26,481 bases of DNA, taken from assembly GCA_002812745.2 (NCBI GenBank), contig NCSJ02000469.1, positions 1 to 26,481 of the forward strand, read 5' to 3'. The notes beneath the pieces were generated by a model. The model worked only from the letters and a program-made list of their open reading frames with translations, was not told the origin of the DNA and ran no database searches. This stretch comes from Scytalidium lignicola (taxonomy: Eukaryota; Ascomycota; Leotiomycetes). The position numbers were made by a program, and so were the translations under genes. Positions 9,261-19,506 of this stretch are shown here, in pieces (positions within the stretch are counted from its first letter, which is position 1; every line of letters starts with the position of its first letter).

Positions 9261-10074
9261 GAAGTATAAAGGTTTATATAAGTAAATAATTTTCCTAGTT
9301 AAATAGAACTTTGTACTCAATTTAAATTGAATATCTTATAAAAAGATTTTTTAATAACAACCAAAACAAGTACTTATGACTTTACATTTATATAAAAGCT
9401 TTTAAGTGAATAATATAATATTATTATNAAAAGGTATTTAAATACTCTATTAACAAGTATATAAGGTATGTTATACATTACTTAACTCTTAATATTTATT
9501 TTATAATTAATAATCTTAAAAACATTAAATAATCTTCTTTACCCTTTGATTATTTAATAATCTTTAATGAATAAAAAGATGTTTTAATAACTCTTATAAA
9601 GACTTATATAAATTTAAATATATTATTTAATAACTTTATTATAAGGAAAGGAGAAGATTTTAACATATTCTTATAATATAACTTTATCTTTGTTAACATT
9701 TTATTTCTTATTTATAAACTTATAAAAGTAATTTACTAAGAGTAAGGAAAACCTTAATAGTAAAAGCAATATTTAAACATTTGAAAAGGCTTTTTTATTT
9801 AATATATTTTTTATCTTTTATTTAATCAAGCTTATTAGTCTAATCAGTTAAATCTTTACTAAAGAGTTATTTATTAATATAAAATAACTAGAAAAATAAC
9901 TTCTTTAGATTTTTAAAACTATTAGTTATTAGAATACAATTCTTCTTTTAGACAAAGTAAATGTTTATCTTAAGTAATGTTCAATTAATAATTTAACTTA
10001 TAATAACCTTGTCTTTATATTTTTCTGTAAATTAGAATATTATAAAAGAATAATATTCTTAATAATAAACTAAG

Positions 10075-10143
10075 GTCTTACTTAAATCCACTTCTAGCAA
10101 ACCTAAATCCACTTGTGACCATCTGATGCCGGTGCCTACTCAG
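10075..10143 (+). repeat. Left terminal inverted repeat of the MULE
   Basis: Begins GTCTTACTTAAATCCACTT and matches the reverse complement of 12649-12718 with mostly C/T differences. It carries TAAATCCACTT twice (10083-10093 and 10104-10114), 21 bp apart. These are candidate transposase-binding sites. Confidence 0.85.
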
Positions 10144-10334
10144 CAAACTTTTGCCTATATAATTTGTTAGTAATCCAGATATACGGTTAGACAAAGGTAT
10201 ACAAAACTAAGACTTACAAGAAGTTTAGGGCATACTAATATGTATGGCAATTATTATGAGATAATTGTATTTATTGTAATTGAAGCTTTTCAATCGCTTT
10301 TCAATCAATTCTACTACTTTATTCTAGTTCTAAA

Positions 10335-12528
10335 ATGGCATCTTCATATACTCCTGCTCCTCCTGAGAGTTTATATCCTGATTTGAAAGCTCTGGAAGCT
10401 TCTATTCAAGCCTGGGGTCGTGCTAATGGTTATGCCTTTGCCAAACACAATAGCAATGACTATAGAGTAGTCTTTATATGTGCATGGTTTGGGAGTTACC
10501 AATCCAAAGGCAAAAGGAGTGAAGTTCATGCTTTTAGACAGTGTAAAAGGAGCTCCAAGAAGTGTAATTGTAAGATGAAAATGGTCATTACAGTAGAAGA
10601 CAACAATTAAAGGCTCAAGGTGCTAGAGCTTACTCATAATCACCTTGTAAATCTAGCTATAACTTACCCTCAGCATAGAGTAAGCACTTTAAGTGCTAAA
10701 CAAAAAGCTTAAATTATAGTTAATGTATATGTTGGCATGACCAATAACCAGATTATTGATTCAATAGCTCTTCAACAACCAGATACTCTTTTGAAGTTTA
10801 GTGATATAACCAATATCATACAAAAAGCTAGATTAAACAATTTAAATGGCAAAACGCTAATTCAATAGTTATTGTATATTATATTATATTCCTCAATTTA
10901 TTATTTACTAATAAATTAAGTCAAAACTTGAGCAGAGGGGCTCTTGCGAAGCTTATACTACTAACAATAACAATAACTTTGTTTAGCTTTTTTATATAGA
11001 CTTTATTGTAATAACAATATATTGACAATACCTTGATATCCTTTTTATAGATTATACTTACAAGACTAATTGATTTCACATACTACTCTTCAATATATGT
11101 ATTATAACTAATAATAACAAAGTGTTGTAAATTAGGTTAGCATTCCTTTCTAAGGAGACTGAAGAGTCATATAATTAAGCCTTAGGATAGCTTAAAGAAG
11201 TAATGAATAAGTATAATATTCCAGAGTTACTTTTTATTATAACTGATAGAGAATTAACTCTAATGAAGAGTATTGATTCATACTTCTTTAATTTTAATTA
11301 CCTCCTTTGTAAGTAGTATATTAATATGAATGTATTAGCAAAAACCAAAAGATTCTTCTTACCCTTATCCAAGGAAAATGGTATTTAGCAAAGACATCTT
11401 ACTTTCTAGGATTTTATAAAGGTATAGGGGACACTCCTTGAATCTAAGACTAAAGAAGCTTATTCATCTAATCTTACCCAACTTTGTACTTTCCCTGATA
11501 GAGCAGTCAAATATGCTAAGAATACATAGCTAATCTTATGAAAGGAGAAGCTAGTATGGTATTAGATTGATTAACATTATCATTTTAAAGTAGTAGTAAC
11601 TTCCTTAATTAAAGGGTGTTATAGCACTTTAAAGGCATATTTACAACGTGGAAATGAAGACCTTAATGATGTATTTGAAAAGTTGATCTTATTTTAGACT
11701 ACTTAGCAAAGAGGTATATCTACAGATATAGCTTAAGAACAACTTTGAATTAAACACCATATCAACATACTACTTTTTACAACAGTTATTGGCCAAGTTC
11801 ATGATTATACCCTTCAAAAGATATTAGTTGAACATACTAAAATTCCCAAAAATGGTGTTGCAAACTCTTTTAAAAGATGTGATTGTACAATTCAAGTCTT
11901 CATAGGCCTTCCTTGTTATCATACTATATGGAAACATCAACAAAGCAAAGGCATGATTTTGTTAGAAGATATACATGCTCATTGGTATTATAACAAGGAG
12001 AATGCATGTACTGTAGCTAATCACAATATTCAAGGGCTTGTATTAAACCCTCAAGTCATTCAAGGGAAAGGAAGGCCAAGAGGAGCTTTTGGTGGTAATA
12101 AGACTTCTAAGTCAGTTATGTCTAGTACAAAACGCTTACCTTCAGCTTTTGAGCTTTCAACTAGCTTTGCACCTTCAATTATGGAGACTTCAGCTTCAAG
12201 AACACATCTTGCAATCTTGGAAACTGTTATTGAAATATCTGTTGAACAGAGAAGTGCTCTAAACCACTAGCAATATACTACTAGGTATAGTTGTGTAGTT
12301 ACTAGGGTTGGCCTTCAGAGAATCAACGATATTGAGGATACTTATGAGCCTGGCATAGTACGTGAAAGAGGTTATCATGTTGGAATCTTGTCAATTTATC
12401 ACACAGATTCAATTGAAGAGACAGCAACTCTAGTTAACCTAGCAATTCAAAGTGGTAGAAGTGTAGAAGTGGTAGATGTGGAGGGAGATTCACAGGCAAC
12501 ACAAGATTGTATTGAAGTTATGATGTAA
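10335..12528 (+). pseudogene. MULE transposase with FAR1-like N-terminus and SWIM finger, broken by stops
   Basis: Starts at ATG 10335 with 91 open codons resembling a FAR1/WRKY-GCM1-type DNA-binding start (AWGRANGYAF, then CKRSSKKCNCKMKM), ending in a TAA at 10608. The same frame continues with LTHNHL to about 10870. After one frame change the DDE core appears: DYTYKTN (first Asp at 11050-11052) and TDREL (second Asp at 11245-11247). The SWIM zinc finger CDCTIQVFIGLPCYH lies at 11878-11922 with all Cys/His present. The Ser/Thr-rich tail is open from 11953, interrupted by a TAG at 12268, and ends at TAA 12526-12528. Most stops sit where Gln (CAA/CAG) is expected, the C-to-T pattern of RIP. 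Transposases of this family cut and paste elements with long inverted repeats; this copy cannot make a full protein. Confidence 0.85.
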
Positions 12529-12648
12529 TAGAATAGCTAGATTTGGCACTGAAAGTTGTATTGGTGGGCTAATTCAATTAAAAGAATTTCATTGCTCAGT
12601 CTCTTCCTACAGTACAAAATTGTATGGGAGCGTGAGGTGTTGTAGTGC

Positions 12649-12718
12649 CTGAGGTGTGTCCGGCATCGGATGGTCGCAAGTGGATTTAGGTTCGCTGGAA
12701 GTGGATTTAGGTGAGACT
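12649..12718 (+). repeat. Right terminal inverted repeat of the MULE
   Basis: Inverted match to 10075-10143, ending GTGAGACT. It carries AAGTGGATTTA at 12678-12688 and 12699-12709, again 21 bp apart, mirroring the left end. Confidence 0.85.
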
Positions 12719-12849
12719 TAAACTAGATATTCTAGTTTAATAATATAATTCTTAATTAAATTCATTTTATGTTAAGATATGATAACTTGAGCAAAAACAT
12801 AAGAATCTTAATCTAGAGAAATTTTCTTTTATAATGTTATAGTTCTTAT

Positions 12850-13176
12850 TGTCACAACTTGATAGGCGCCAAGGGGCAGCCTATGGAAAGTCCATGGCCA
12901 GCAAAGTGCTAGGTCACGTGACAAGCCTTGGTGTATAAAGGCGGATAAGGATGTATGGCTATACAGGTCTATACTGGTCTATACAGTTGAAGTGCTCATT
13001 TGTCTATATAAGAACATGTTCCTTAAGCTTTAGTTAGAAATCTTATGTTTAACCTAAGTTACAACTTTACTATATATACTTGTTTATTATAACCCTAAAT
13101 GTCTTACTTCTACATAAACCTTGTAAGAGTGACCAGACCTACCTCATATGATTGTGCTGTAAGTAGTCTCATAACA
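12850..13176 (+). repeat. Putative 5' LTR of a Ty3/gypsy-type element
   Basis: Begins TGTCACAACTTGATAGGCGCC, a start common among fungal gypsy LTRs, and may end at ATAACA near 13176. It contains the palindrome GTCACGTGAC, a TATA box, and pyrimidine/A+T-rich sequence further on. It precedes a gag frame starting at 13241. No second copy exists in the window because the element is truncated downstream, so the boundaries cannot be confirmed by comparison. Confidence 0.5.
12913..12940 (+). promoter_or_regulatory. Retroelement promoter: E-box palindrome plus TATA box
   Basis: GTCACGTGAC (12913-12922) contains CACGTG, the site of bHLH factors such as Cbf1 or SREBP types. TATAAAG follows at 12934-12940, 11 bases later. 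The spacing and the location inside the putative LTR suggest the element's RNA polymerase II promoter. Confidence 0.45.
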
Positions 13177-13240
13177 TTTTGAATACCATTGTATAAAAGC
13201 AAGTTATGTTAAACCTGAATAAATATTAGATGGAGATACA

Positions 13241-15239
13241 ATGATTGGCTTAGAAGACAGCTCTGAAGAAAGTTCTGAAGAAAGTTCAGTAAGTAAAAGC
13301 TCTAGTGAAGAAACTGATTCAAAAGACAAAGCTATAAACCCAGCACAAGTTAGATTACCAGTAGGATCAGTAGTAGGAGGACTTGCAGGAAAGCCACCAC
13401 CAAGACCATCAGCTCTACTACTTGGACTGGACTCAGCAGCCGTTACAGGTGGTGCTAGAAGACTGTTAAGAGGAGAGGTAAGGGTAGCTAAACCAGACTT
13501 CTTTTATGGAGATAAGAACAAGCTCAAAGTATACTTAATGTAAACGGGAATGTATTTAGTGTTAAATAAACAAGTACTTATAAACGAATACAAAGGGTGT
13601 TATAAGTAGCATTATACTTTAGAGGAATTGTAATAAACTGGTTCTAACCATTTTTAAATGACTACTTTAGTTATACAGAAGACTTAACTAATAAGGAAAC
13701 CTAAAAGCTTCTCAACAGTTATAATGAATATATGAAGGAGCTTAACAGGTTGTTTGAAGACATTGACGAGGAAAGGAATGTAGAAAGACACCTTTATCAC
13801 CTTAAGCAAATGAAAATCATTAATGACTATATTACCTTGTTCAAACAATATTCTGTAAGAATGGACTAGAATAAGAAAGCTCTTATTGTATAATATAAAA
13901 GAGGACTGAAGAATGAAATACATAATGAATTGTATCAAGGACTACTAATCTTGGACTTGGAAACCTTGATCAATTGATATATTGAGATTAGAAATCAATT
14001 ATACAAAAAGAAGTTGGATAAGAAAGGATTATCTTACTTTATAAGTAGAAATTACAATTAAGAAAAAAAAGTTATAATCATAAGGAGACATTATAAACCT
14101 TAACATAGTTAGAAAAGGAAAACCTTAAAAAGGTAAGAATTAGAAGTTAAAGGAAAAAGGGAATTCGTTTAGAATTAGCCTTGAAAAATTAAAAGACTAA
14201 AAGGAAAAGAAGTTATGTTTTAAATGTAGACTTCTTAAGTATTTTGTTAGTAGTTATAAGGATAAGGGAAAACAAATAACAGTTATAAGTATAAGTGTTA
14301 TAAGTATTCTTAAGCAAGAATCATTATTATTAAATTATGAAGAGGCTCAAATTAACATACTTAGTATAAGGATCTTTGAGAACTTAGGAATGCACTTAGA
14401 AGGGGATATTATTAAGGAATTGTCAGATGTTAAGGAATAACTTTAGATAAGAGTATATTATATAATTGGAATTAGGTATTTAAGATGTTGGAGAATTATA
14501 CACCTTCTAAGAGAAAATGATGACAAGACTTTCTAGTAGGAAACTAAGACAATTAACAATTTATACTATGACTAGGATAACTTGGTATTGATTACTAGAA
14601 GAAGTTGTAAAATTATCAAGCTTACTTAGAGTAGATTATAATTATAAGAAGTAATGTTGAGATTACCTAAGGTTAGTAAATAAGATTACTTGTTAGGGTT
14701 TAACTAGTAGATACTGAATAAAAAGACTTTTAATTAGTTTATTTGGAAAAAATACAGCTTATTAATAAGAACTCAAGTATTTGAGCATAGAATAAGTGAC
14801 AATATCTTAAGCAAAGAGAATCTACCAGTAAGAAGTATCAGATGAATACTAAGATCAGTTATAAACTGTCAAACAAGAGTATAAGAGGAATCAGACGAGT
14901 TTCTAGATCCTGAGGTGAAAGTAGCAATATTAAACATTGATGACGATAAGGTAAACAGAATTCAAGATGAGGCTTTAAGAGTTGTGGAAAACAAAGTAGA
15001 AGAGGAGTAGTATAGAAATAGACTATAGTCACCAGACTTAGCAAATAGCTGAGGGTGGACTACTAACGACGTAGAAGAGAGAGTAGTCAGAGGGTTAAGA
15101 CTTAGAGCTTTTAATGAAAACATGTTATTTTTAGAAGTTGAAATAGTTGGACAGAAAGTCAAGGTATTAATAAATTCTGGAGTTATAAGAAATTTTATAA
15201 TGTTAGATGTAATGGTGAAATTAAAGATAAATACTCAAG
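13241..15239 (+). pseudogene. Gypsy gag-protease remnant
   Basis: ATG 13241 opens a 100-codon frame with a Ser/Glu-rich start (SSEESSEESS), a Pro-rich linker, and KPDFFYGDKNKLKVYLM, the usual start of the Ty3/gypsy gag domain (PF03732-like). After a TAA at 13541 and a one-base frame change near 13600, gag continues (INWF, NDYFSYTEDL, then YKRGLKNEIHNELYQGL) with stops at Gln or Trp positions. The zinc knuckle at 14216-14257 reads C-x2-C but has Tyr in place of the expected His and last Cys, both single C-to-T or G-to-A changes. The protease motif at about 15164-15190 reads LINSGVIRNFI; Asn (AAT 15173-15175) replaces the catalytic Asp of the D-S/T-G triad. The frame is then cut by the MITE. 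Confidence 0.75.
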
Positions 15240-15240
15240 T

Positions 15241-15608
15241 TAGACTGGCCGAACGGTCCGGACCGTGGACCGTTACGCTAACCTATTTAGGACTACTTTT
15301 TTTAATAATAATAATTATTAAATAAAATTTTTAAATTTTAAAGTTTTAATGTTTTTAAATATAATTCTTTAAAAAAATTCTAAAAAATAGTAATTAAATA
15401 ATATACTTACAAGGATTAATAATTTTTTAAAAAAAGCTTTATATTACTTTATTTAATTACTATTTTTAGAATTTTTTTAAAGAATTATATTTAAAAACAT
15501 TAAAACTTTAAATTTTAAAAATTTTATTTAATAATAATAATTATTAAAGAAAGTAGTCCTAAATAGGTTAGCGTAACGGTCCACGGTCCAGACCGTTCGG
15601 CCAGTCTA
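15241..15608. mobile_element. Palindromic MITE, 368 bp including TA ends
   Basis: The left arm (15241-15400) and right arm (15450-15608) are near-perfect inverse copies around a loop of about 50 bp. Tips are GC-rich (TAGACTGGCCGAACGGTC, then ACCGTGGACCGTTACGC). The inner arms are A+T-rich. Differences include one C/T change in GGTCCGGACC versus GGTCTGGACC and a few in an A/T run. Both outer ends carry TA (15241-15242 and 15607-15608), fitting Tc1/mariner-type insertion. There is no coding capacity. It needs a transposase in trans; the neighbouring pogo relative has different-looking ends, so it is not obviously the helper. Confidence 0.85.
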
Positions 15609-16604
15609 ATCTGAATGGTTATCAACAATCAACAAACGCTATCTCCTATTAACTGTAACTTTAGTATGATAGTCAAATATCATTTCTAGCCACCTAAGGC
15701 CTAAAGCGTCAGAAGTCCACCTAGTTAAGGATACTGTAAAAAAGGCTTTATTTCCAGTTTTTACATCATCAATCCAACTAGTTTGAAGGTCTTATAACTC
15801 CCCTTGATATATAAGGCCTAGTAGAAGAGCTTTCCCAGTTGCTGAAATACAAACTAAGATAATAATAAACTCTTTGCTCTTATCTTGTACGTTTTTGACT
15901 TTGCCAGCATGATGAGCTTTTGAGGTCATAACTCTCTTAGAAGACTTCATAAACCTAATCAAGAATCCCTTTTCATCAACGTTATATATGTTTTCAAGCC
16001 TAATGCGATGTTTTTGGATACCAGAGGACAACTATAAGAGTTCTAATTAGTCATGAATAACTAAAGCTATATAACATTACAACAAACTTAAAACTACTCA
16101 ACTATTTGATAATAATACTCAAAGATAAGCTTGTATTCGGATTTGATACGATGATAGTCTATATTCTTTAAATATACACTAGTAATCTCCTCCTCATAAC
16201 GTCTTACAAATTGCCTTACCCAGTTCTTTCTTAAAGATGCTTGTATAATCTCCTCTGCTATATTATGAACAACCTAACAGGTTGAAGGCATTCCTCAGTC
16301 AGTAAGTAGATTGATTTGATCAATTAAGACTTGTTCCTGGATGTCATTAAGGCGTTGTTTGTATATGGAAGAAGCATCCTTCATGGAGCCATGTTGGCCT
16401 TTAAATCGTTTTGCAAGTGTAGTTCGTTCTAAAAAGTATTTTTCAGCTGTAGCCTTGAAATTGGGCTGCTCTTGCGATTTCAAATCTGCAATTGCTTTTT
16501 GCATTAGAGCTTCGTTGACCTTCATATTGGTGGTTGAAGTGTTGGTGGTTAAGGGGTAAAATGTGGGAAATTCGCAGGGGTGGGAAATTCGTCGGGATCA
16601 CGTG
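15609..16604 (-). mobile_element. 5' portion of a pogo/Fot1-type DNA transposon
   Basis: Read on the minus strand, it starts at about 16604 with CACGTGATCCCGACGAA next to a TA (16605-16606). It carries a direct repeat of GTGGGAAATTCG (16562-16573 and 16580-16591 on plus) near that end, then the transposase frame from 16525. It ends exactly at the MITE (15608). The 3' part of the transposase and the other terminus are absent from the window. Confidence 0.75.
15610..16525 (-). pseudogene. Pogo/Fot1-type transposase, N-terminus to second catalytic Asp, broken
   Basis: Begins at ATG 16525 with 76 open codons: an HTH-psq-like start (ALMQKAIADLKSQEQPNF, then TAEKYFLERTTLAKRFKG) followed by the CENP-B-type segment (IYKQRLNDIQEQVLI). 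After a TGA and frame changes around 16040-16290 the DDE_1 core appears. YNVDEKGF carries the first Asp (15975-15977). It is followed by SKEFIIILVCISATGKALLL, YQGEL, then TSWIDDVKTGNKAF, and LLIVDNHSD with the second Asp (15621-15623). The reading then runs into the MITE. The third acidic residue and the C-terminus are missing. The motif order matches cut-and-paste transposases that insert at TA. It is inactive through stops, frame changes and truncation. Confidence 0.8.
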
Positions 16605-16606
16605 TA

Positions 16607-19278
16607 AGATTCTTAGTTAATTTAAGCATTTATAAAGTAAATAACTATAAGAAGTATAATAATTATAAAGGTAATAAGTCCTTTTTAAAGGTCTTAAGAA
16701 GTATGTTAAAAGTCTTCTTCATTTTATAAGTATTATTCCTTCTCTTGTATAATGTCTACAAAAGTCTAAATGATTATAATACTCTTAGTATTATACATTA
16801 TACATATGCCATTATAACAAAGGCAATTCCATAAGCTTTATATCTCTTTTTAGGTAATAACCTTGAAGATATTGATTATAAAATTCTTGAAGTCCTCTTA
16901 GAATAAGTTTTATAAGTTTACATTATTAATTCTATTAAGGTAATACTTATAAACCTTAATAGTTAAGTATTCTTGTATATTCTTTATAATAACATCCTTA
17001 AAGTCTATTCCCCATTTTCATTTCTTGATTAATATTGTTTAATTTACTCTTATAATACTCTTTGTCACCTTTATAGTAATTTCCAACTTATTTTCCCTTG
17101 TATTCCTTCTTATATCTTTTGTTTTTGTTATGTTTTTCGTTATTCTTAAGCTTTACATTATTGTCCATTAATATTAACATAAAATGCTTAAGTAGTTAAA
17201 AAGCAAAACTAGTTATACTTAAGTACAAAGAGTATTTACCTATAAGTAATAAACTTTATAATCTTAAGAGTTTGGACAAATATCTTCAAGAGTATAATAA
17301 CTTCTTAATCTTCTTAATTGTTATAGTTTTGTAAACTCTTAAATTCTCTTGTATACTTATAAAAGCTTATAATTCCATGATAAAAGTAAAGGTAAAGTAA
17401 AAGATTATAGTTTTGACATATTGTTTTTAGTTTATAAGAAGAGTAATAAAGAATATAAATAGTTTTTGAATAGAAATTGATAAAAATAAGTTATAAAAAA
17501 TAGTTTTTCAAATAAAATTAATCAATTAACTAATTATATAACTCTATAAGTAGATTACTTAACATTTAACCAAATATGTTATTTTTGACAAAAACAAGTT
17601 CAATAACAACAATTATAAAAGTAAATTACCTGATGTCTAACTGATCAAGTTATAAGTTGATAAATAACTGTTTTTCCCTTTGACTAAATGGATTTCAACT
17701 TTGTAAGTAGATTATTAAATGTCTAACCAAACAAAAGTTATAATCTCTTAAAATTCAACTTTAAAAGTAGACTACTTAACGTCTAACTAATTAAATGATA
17801 ATCTCTTGATTTGTATATATAAACTGATTAATGTCAGTTTACTTATAACATATAATACAATATGTAATATATATAATATACTATTATGCTATTCTATGAT
17901 TATTATACAATTAAGGGTAAGAGGGTAAAGTTGTAAGAGTTTTACTTGTTCTTACTACTTAATCAGGACTAACTTATAAAGGCACATGAATATTACATAT
18001 ACATAATTACTATTCTACTAACAGTAAAAAAAGTAAAACATTCTAATTATTAAATAAGTTAACATAAAATTTACATTAGATTAATCAATTCTACATTATA
18101 ATATATATATGTTTTCTTTGGATTTTATTATTATTAAAGAATATTAAAAGTGTAATTAAGTTATAATATTAAGAGTAGAAAAAGTACTTAAAATAAAATC
18201 TAAAAGACAAGATGTATTCTACACTAAATAATGATTAATTTTATAATATACAAACTAATTAATAATATAAACTAACTTAAAAGTATAAAGTTATTAAATG
18301 TATAAGTTACTTAAGCTAGTTTATTAACAATATTAATGTTTTTGATTAATAATTACTTAATCTTCTACTCTTTTTATAATATACAACAGAAATTAGTCAA
18401 ACTTTATAAGTATAATATTTAAAACATTTAATTCTTATTATTATTTATTCTCTTTAACTTTTTCTATAACTTTATCAAGATATACATAACTTTTATTCTT
18501 AACTAAATATAATCTATTTTACTATTTTATTTATTTATAATTAAAAGTACTTCTAGACAAATTAAAATGAGTTATAATATAAATTAATAAGATTGTTAAT
18601 AGTATAACATTAACAAAAGCAGAAAAGAAACTTAAGTTTTTAAAGCTTTTTTAATATAGTATAAATAAAGAAAAGTTTAAGATTTTTATATAGTTTTATT
18701 ATACTTTTAAATGTTGAAGTTTAGTTTATTCAATACTTGTAATAATGTTAATTAAGTGTATTTCAATTAATCTTTTTCTTATCTAGGATTTATAATTAGC
18801 TTTTGTACTAGAATTTGTTGTTAACTTTTATTTAGTTTATTAAAATTTAACTTTGGTTAAAGTTAAGTATAGTAAAATTAACTGTTAATTATTTTAAGTC
18901 CTTAATATAACAAATACTAGACAAAGTTTAGATAAGTTTTATATTTATAGTTAATATTACTTTTATTATCTTTTTATTCTAACATTAACTTTTACATGAA
19001 GTTATCTGACTTTTAATATACTTAAAAAGTGTATTTTCTAAGTATATACTTTAAAATGTTGTTTTTAATGATTTTAGAATATTTTAGTCATATTAATATA
19101 TATTTGTATTAACGAGGAAATTTTGTTATAACATTTACTTATATGGATATTTGTTAAATTTACTTGAGTTATAATATAAATTTCTTATAACTAATTAACT
19201 AAGGAATATAAATTCATTTATACTTTTTATAGAATTTAAATGTAAAGCTTAATTAGTCATTTAAATTTTATTTTATAT
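16607..19278. other. Degraded A+T-rich stretch, no assignable gene
   Basis: No intact frame is present. A Lys-rich minus-strand trace starting at 17168 (MDNNVKLKNNEKHNKN) could be a worn gag or basic tail, but stops follow quickly. A degenerate tandem repeat occupies 17548-17815. Nothing matches the gypsy, copia or MULE coding parts seen elsewhere, so I cannot say whether this holds the missing half of a neighbouring element. Confidence 0.6.
17548..17815. repeat. Four degenerate tandem units around AAGTAGATTACTTAACGTCTAAC
   Basis: Copies of a motif close to AAGTAGAYTACTTAA followed by YGTCTAAC begin at 17548, 17619, 17705 and 17765. The last two also share flanks (CAACTTT before, ATAATCTCTT after), giving a unit of about 60 bp. 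A similar motif occurs at 4694 in the other degraded block. Differences are mainly transitions. Confidence 0.55.
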
Positions 19279-19506
19279 TGTTAGCATAATTATATGTAAA
19301 CTAGAATTACATATAGATTAAGTGTATATGTAGATAAGATAAGGCTAGTTTGGTTGTAGTAAGAGAAGGTAGTATTGTATAGTAATACTCCTTATATAAT
19401 TATTATAATACAAACTTACTTATAGTTAATAATAATTAATTATTATATTAACATGTATTACCTTCATATATTAGAGATGTACATTTATTGTAGAGGTAAA
19501 CTAATA
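19279..19506 (+). repeat. 5' LTR of the copia element
   Basis: Aligns without gaps to 25888-26115. By eye I count about 29 transitions and 2 transversions in 228 positions. The primer-binding site should follow at 19507 (CTAATCAGTTAGATC), but it is too mutated to name the tRNA. Confidence 0.92.

Larger units (their letters stand above)
3990..10065. other. Six kilobases of RIP-degraded, A+T-saturated DNA with unassigned element remains
   Basis: No intact gene is present. All frames are dense with TAA and TAG. Stretches where one plus-strand frame reads as plausible protein once stops are ignored (for example 5581-5880 and parts of 6200-9100) indicate old mobile-element coding sequence, but I could not place it in a family. 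No LTR pair or inverted termini were found for this block. Three single unresolved bases occur at 5093, 8859 and 9428. The stretch is the host DNA into which the MULE at 10075 inserted. Confidence 0.7.
10075..12718 (+). mobile_element. MULE (Mutator-like) DNA transposon, nearly complete, inactive
   Basis: The ends are about 70-bp imperfect terminal inverted repeats (10075-10143 and 12649-12718). Between them lies one transposase ORF with FAR1-like, DDE and SWIM parts. The flanks share TAAACTA (10066-10072 and 12719-12725). As 9-mers these are TAAACTAAG and TAAACTAGA, which could be one 9-bp target duplication with a G-to-A change on each side. Nine-base duplications are typical of MULEs. The element is visibly less A+T-rich than the DNA on both sides, so it is younger or was hit less by RIP. 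Several in-frame stops and one frame change make it non-functional. Confidence 0.85.
12850..15240 (+). mobile_element. Truncated Ty3/gypsy-type LTR retrotransposon
   Basis: Order is LTR-like sequence, gag with zinc knuckle, aspartic protease, then an abrupt end at the palindromic MITE starting 15241. Reverse transcriptase, RNase H, integrase and the 3' LTR are all missing from the window. On the far side of the MITE lies an unrelated transposon, so the missing part was lost rather than merely interrupted. The copy is moderately degraded, less than the blocks on either side. Confidence 0.7.

Noticed and set aside
10335..10610. Independent 91-aa gene
   Set aside because: The same frame carries on past the TAA with transposase-like sequence inside MULE termini, so it is the N-terminal part of a broken transposase.
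13684..13938. 84-aa hydrophobic minus-strand ORF
   Set aside because: It is antisense to the gypsy gag segment, and its hydrophobicity comes from reversed Lys/Glu/Asn codons.
15122..15325. 67-aa ORF as a gene
   Set aside because: It is a chimera: the first half is gypsy protease and the second half is read into the palindromic MITE.
17548..17815. CRISPR-like array
   Set aside because: The repeats are degenerate, unequally spaced and partly shared in their spacers, in a fungal genome.
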